From Sphingomonas pruni NBRC 15498 (GTDB lineage: Bacteria > Pseudomonadota > Alphaproteobacteria > Sphingomonadales > Sphingomonadaceae): a DNA stretch of 64,000 bases. The notes beneath the pieces are model-generated. The model did not search any database. It was not told where the DNA came from and saw only the letters and a list, made by a program, of their open reading frames with translations. A program made the position numbers and the translations under genes. The DNA lies in NCBI RefSeq assembly GCF_001598455.1, contig NZ_BCYZ01000016.1, positions 1-64,000 of the forward strand. Reading direction: 5' to 3'. Within the stretch, counting starts at the first letter, position 1. Every line of letters begins with the position of its first letter. This document shows positions 61,593 to 64,000 of the stretch, piece by piece.

Positions 61593-64000
61593 TCAACTCT
61601 TCCGCGTTCGGCGGATTTCCTCGCGAACGTTATGACCCAGCGCGTCGGCGACGAGCGCGGCCTGCTCCATCTGGTGTCGCTTGGCGAGGCCGGTAGCGGG
61701 GGACGCCGCCGCTGCGCGACCGGCATAGCGCGCGCGCCGTACCTTGCACTTGGCCGCGGCCAAGGCTTCCTCGATCAGCGGCTCGACGAAGAACCAATAA
61801 CCATTGTTGCGCGGCTCTTCCTGCGCCCAGACGATCTCTTCGAGATTGGGCATCCGGCGGACGCGCTCGGCGAGCGGATCGCCCGGGAACGGATAGAGCT
61901 GTTCGATCCGGACGATCTGGGTGTTCTTGTCGCCCGCCGCGTCGCGCGCCTCGAACAGGTCATAGGCGACCTTGCCGGTGCACAGCACCAGGCGCTTGGT
62001 CTCGGTATCCGCCGACGCATCCGGATCCGACAGGATGCGGCGGAAGTGGCTGTCACCCAGGAAGTCCTCTGCCTTCGACACGGCGCGCTTGTGGCGCAGC
62101 AGCGACTTGGGCGTGAAGATCACCAGCGGCTTGCGAAAAGTCCGGTGCATCTGACGGCGCAGCAAGTGGAAGATGTTGGCCGGCGTGGTGCAATTGGCGA
62201 CCTGCATATTATCGCCCGCGCAGAGCTGGAGGAAGCGCTCGGGGCGTGCCGAGCTATGCTCCGGACCCTGGCCCTCGTAACCGTGCGGCAGCATCATCAC
62301 CAGGCCGTTGGCGCGCAGCCACTTGGCCTCGCCCGCGGCGATGAACTGATCGATCATGATCTGCGCGCCATTGGCGAAATCGCCGAACTGCGCTTCCCAG
62401 ATCACCATGGTCTTGGGATCGGCCAGTGCATAGCCGTACTCGAAGCCGAGCACGCCATATTCGCTGAGCGGGGAATCGAGGACTTCGAAATTGCCGTGCT
62501 CGACATTCCATAGCGGCACATATTTGTGCTCGTCATTCTGGTCGACCCAAACGGCGTGCCGCTGCGAAAAGGTACCGCGGCCCGAATCCTGGCCCGACAG
62601 GCGGACGCCATAGCCCTCCGACAACAGCGAGCCGAAAGCCAATGCCTCGCCGGTCGCCCAATCGAAATTCTCGCCCGACTTGAACATCTCACGCTTGGCG
62701 TCGATCACGCGATTGAGCGCCTTGTGGACGGTCAGATCCTCGGGAATGGTGGTCAGCGTGCGACCCAGGCTGTCGAACAGCTTCCGCTCGATGCCCGTCT
62801 CTACGTTGCGGCGCGCGGTCTCGGCATCGGCCGGCATGTGCAACCCCGACCAGCGGCCGGCGAACCAGTCGGCCTTGTTCGCCTTGTACGACGCGCCCGC
62901 TTCGAACTCGCCCTCCAGCAAGGTATCGAACTGATGGGTGATCGTGTCGATCCAGGCCTGGTCGACCACGCCCTCGGCGATCAGGCGCTTGCCATAGACT
63001 TCGCTGACCGACGGATGCTGGCGGATCGCCTTGTACATCAGCGGCTGGGTGAAGCTCGGCTCGTCGCCTTCATTGTGGCCGAAGCGGCGATAGCACCACA
63101 TGTCGATGACGATGTCGCGATGGAATTTCTGGCGGAATTCGATCGCCATCTTGCAGGCGAAGGTCACCGCTTCGGGATCGTCGCCATTGACGTGGAAGAT
63201 CGGCGCCTGGACGCCCTTGGCGACGTCCGAGCAATAAGGCGACGAGCGCGCGAATTGCGGGCTGGTGGTAAAGCCGATCTGGTTGTTGATGACGAAGTGG
63301 ATGCAGCCGCCGGTATTGTAGCCGCGGATGCCGGAGAAGCCGAGGCATTCCCAGACGATGCCCTGGCCGGCGAACGCCGCGTCGCCATGAATCAGCACCG
63401 GCAGCGAATGGACATGCTCTTCGAGGTCGCTGGCCAGCGTCTGGATCGCTCGGGTCTTGCCCAGCACGACCGGGTCCGCCGCCTCGAGATGCGAGGGGTT
63501 GGCGACCAGCGACATATGGACCTTGATCCCGTCGAACTCGCGGTCGGTCGAAGTGCCGAGATGATATTTCACGTCACCCGATCCGCCGACATCCTCGGGA
63601 TTGGCCGAGCCGCCGCCGAATTCGTGGAAGATCACCCGCAGCGGCTTGGCCATGACGTTGGCCAGCACGTTGAGGCGGCCGCGATGCGCCATGCCATAGA
63701 CGATCTCGTTGACGCCCATCTGGCCGCCATATTTGATCACGCTTTCCAGCGCCGGGATCATCGCCTCGCCGCCGTCGAGCCCGAAGCGCTTGGTGCCGAC
63801 ATATTTCTTGCCGAGAAAGCGTTCCCACTGCTCGGCCTCGATCACCTTGTTGAGGATCGCCTTCTTGCCGTCGACGGTGAACTGGATGGCCTTGTCCTTG
63901 CCCTCCATCCGCTCCTGCAGGAAGCGGCGTTCCTCGACATCGGCGATGTGCATGTATTCGAGGCCGACATTGCCGCAATAATTGGCGCGCAGGATGTCGA
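61593..64000 (-). CDS. sucA: 2-oxoglutarate dehydrogenase E1, N-terminus beyond the window
   Basis: E1 decarboxylates 2-oxoglutarate with thiamine diphosphate. About 802 residues are visible; the frame is open through 64000, where it reads back to a YCGNVGLEYMHI segment typical of the region after the N-terminal domain. IHGDAAFAGQGIVWECL and RFGHNEGDEPSFTQPLMY (TPP-binding), LLPHGYEGQGPEHSSARPERFLQL and the C-terminal segment are all in place. It heads the sucA-sucB-lpd operon. No frameshift or break is seen. Confidence 0.97.
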   Translation of the reverse strand, partial: DILRANYCGNVGLEYMHIADVEERRFLQERMEGKDKAIQFTVDGKKAILNKVIEAEQWERFLGKKYVGTKRFGLDGGEAMIPALESVIKYGGQMGVNEIVYGMAHRGRLNVLANVMAKPLRVIFHEFGGGSANPEDVGGSGDVKYHLGTSTDREFDGIKVHMSLVANPSHLEAADPVVLGKTRAIQTLASDLEEHVHSLPVLIHGDAAFAGQGIVWECLGFSGIRGYNTGGCIHFVINNQIGFTTSPQFARSSPYCSDVAKGVQAPIFHVNGDDPEAVTFACKMAIEFRQKFHRDIVIDMWCYRRFGHNEGDEPSFTQPLMYKAIRQHPSVSEVYGKRLIAEGVVDQAWIDTITHQFDTLLEGEFEAGASYKANKADWFAGRWSGLHMPADAETARRNVETGIERKLFDSLGRTLTTIPEDLTVHKALNRVIDAKREMFKSGENFDWATGEALAFGSLLSEGYGVRLSGQDSGRGTFSQRHAVWVDQNDEHKYVPLWNVEHGNFEVLDSPLSEYGVLGFEYGYALADPKTMVIWEAQFGDFANGAQIMIDQFIAAGEAKWLRANGLVMMLPHGYEGQGPEHSSARPERFLQLCAGDNMQVANCTTPANIFHLLRRQMHRTFRKPLVIFTPKSLLRHKRAVSKAEDFLGDSHFRRILSDPDASADTETKRLVLCTGKVAYDLFEARDAAGDKNTQIVRIEQLYPFPGDPLAERVRRMPNLEEIVWAQEEPRNNGYWFFVEPLIEEALAAAKCKVRRARYAGRAAAASPATGLAKRHQMEQAALVADALGHNVREEIRRTRKS

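Overview
The window is a high-GC, gene-dense chromosomal segment of an alphaproteobacterium, most likely Sphingomonas or another sphingomonad. The evidence is the gene families and their order, TGA/TAG-overlapping operons with many GTG/TTG starts, an EcfG-type stress promoter, the tRNA-Thr(GGT) sequence and many short GC-rich palindromic repeats between genes. The species was inferred from sequence style only.

Layout. 1-3.6 kb: a bifunctional class A penicillin-binding protein, an FMN reductase and a DUF4142 protein behind an EcfG-like promoter. 3.6-11.1 kb: a complete histidine-utilisation divergon (hutI-hutH-hutG-hutU leftward, hutF-hutC rightward) around one perfect palindromic HutC-type operator. 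It encodes the five-step route through formiminoglutamate deiminase (HutF) and formylglutamate amidohydrolase (HutG). 11.6-13.9 kb: a lower-GC islet abutting the 3' end of tRNA-Thr. It carries a T5orf172 (GIY-YIG-like) gene, an HNH-type zinc-cluster gene and a lipoprotein gene, but no integrase. 14-18.5 kb: a lipid-linked glycan module (GT2 glycosyltransferase, methyltransferase, GtrA flippase-like protein, large GT-C-like membrane protein). 18.6-22.3 kb: a tightly overlapping argB-yggT-DUF167-folD-unknown-marC chain. 22.6-26 kb: a queuosine-precursor transporter, two paralogous small secreted proteins and a nucleoside transporter. 26-31 kb: 3-hydroxyacyl-CoA dehydrogenase, ergothioneine genes egtB-egtD with a coupled third methyltransferase, cobalamin adenosyltransferase and a twin-TM protein. 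31-46.9 kb: unknown secreted proteins, a PadR/membrane-protein pair, GluQRS, an HNH protein, PEP carboxylase, a SleB-type hydrolase, Ogt, cytochrome b561, a GT2 membrane glycosyltransferase, a thioesterase, an S9 oligopeptidase and aminopeptidase P. 47-55.8 kb: a sugar-uptake locus with an ABC importer (ATPase, two permeases, lipoprotein binding protein), LacI regulator, secreted GH144/glucoamylase-like enzyme, secreted esterase and cytoplasmic GH1 beta-glucosidase. 56-58.7 kb: a proline-rich secreted protein, an M23-like protein and a small Arg/Trp/Tyr-rich protein. 58.7-64 kb: the 2-oxoglutarate dehydrogenase complex (sucA, partial at the window edge, sucB, lpd), with palindromic repeats in both gaps.

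How it works together. Two histidine fates are encoded: catabolism to glutamate (hut) and conversion to ergothioneine (egt). Glutamate and 2-oxoglutarate link hut and argB to the OGDH genes, and PEP carboxylase refills the TCA cycle. The least described parts are the sugar locus, plausibly for beta-1,2-glucan or another beta-glucan, the nuclease-like islet beside tRNA-Thr, and the third gene translationally coupled to egtD. Starts were chosen from Shine-Dalgarno spacing and neighbour overlap; all function calls rest on motif recognition without database searches.
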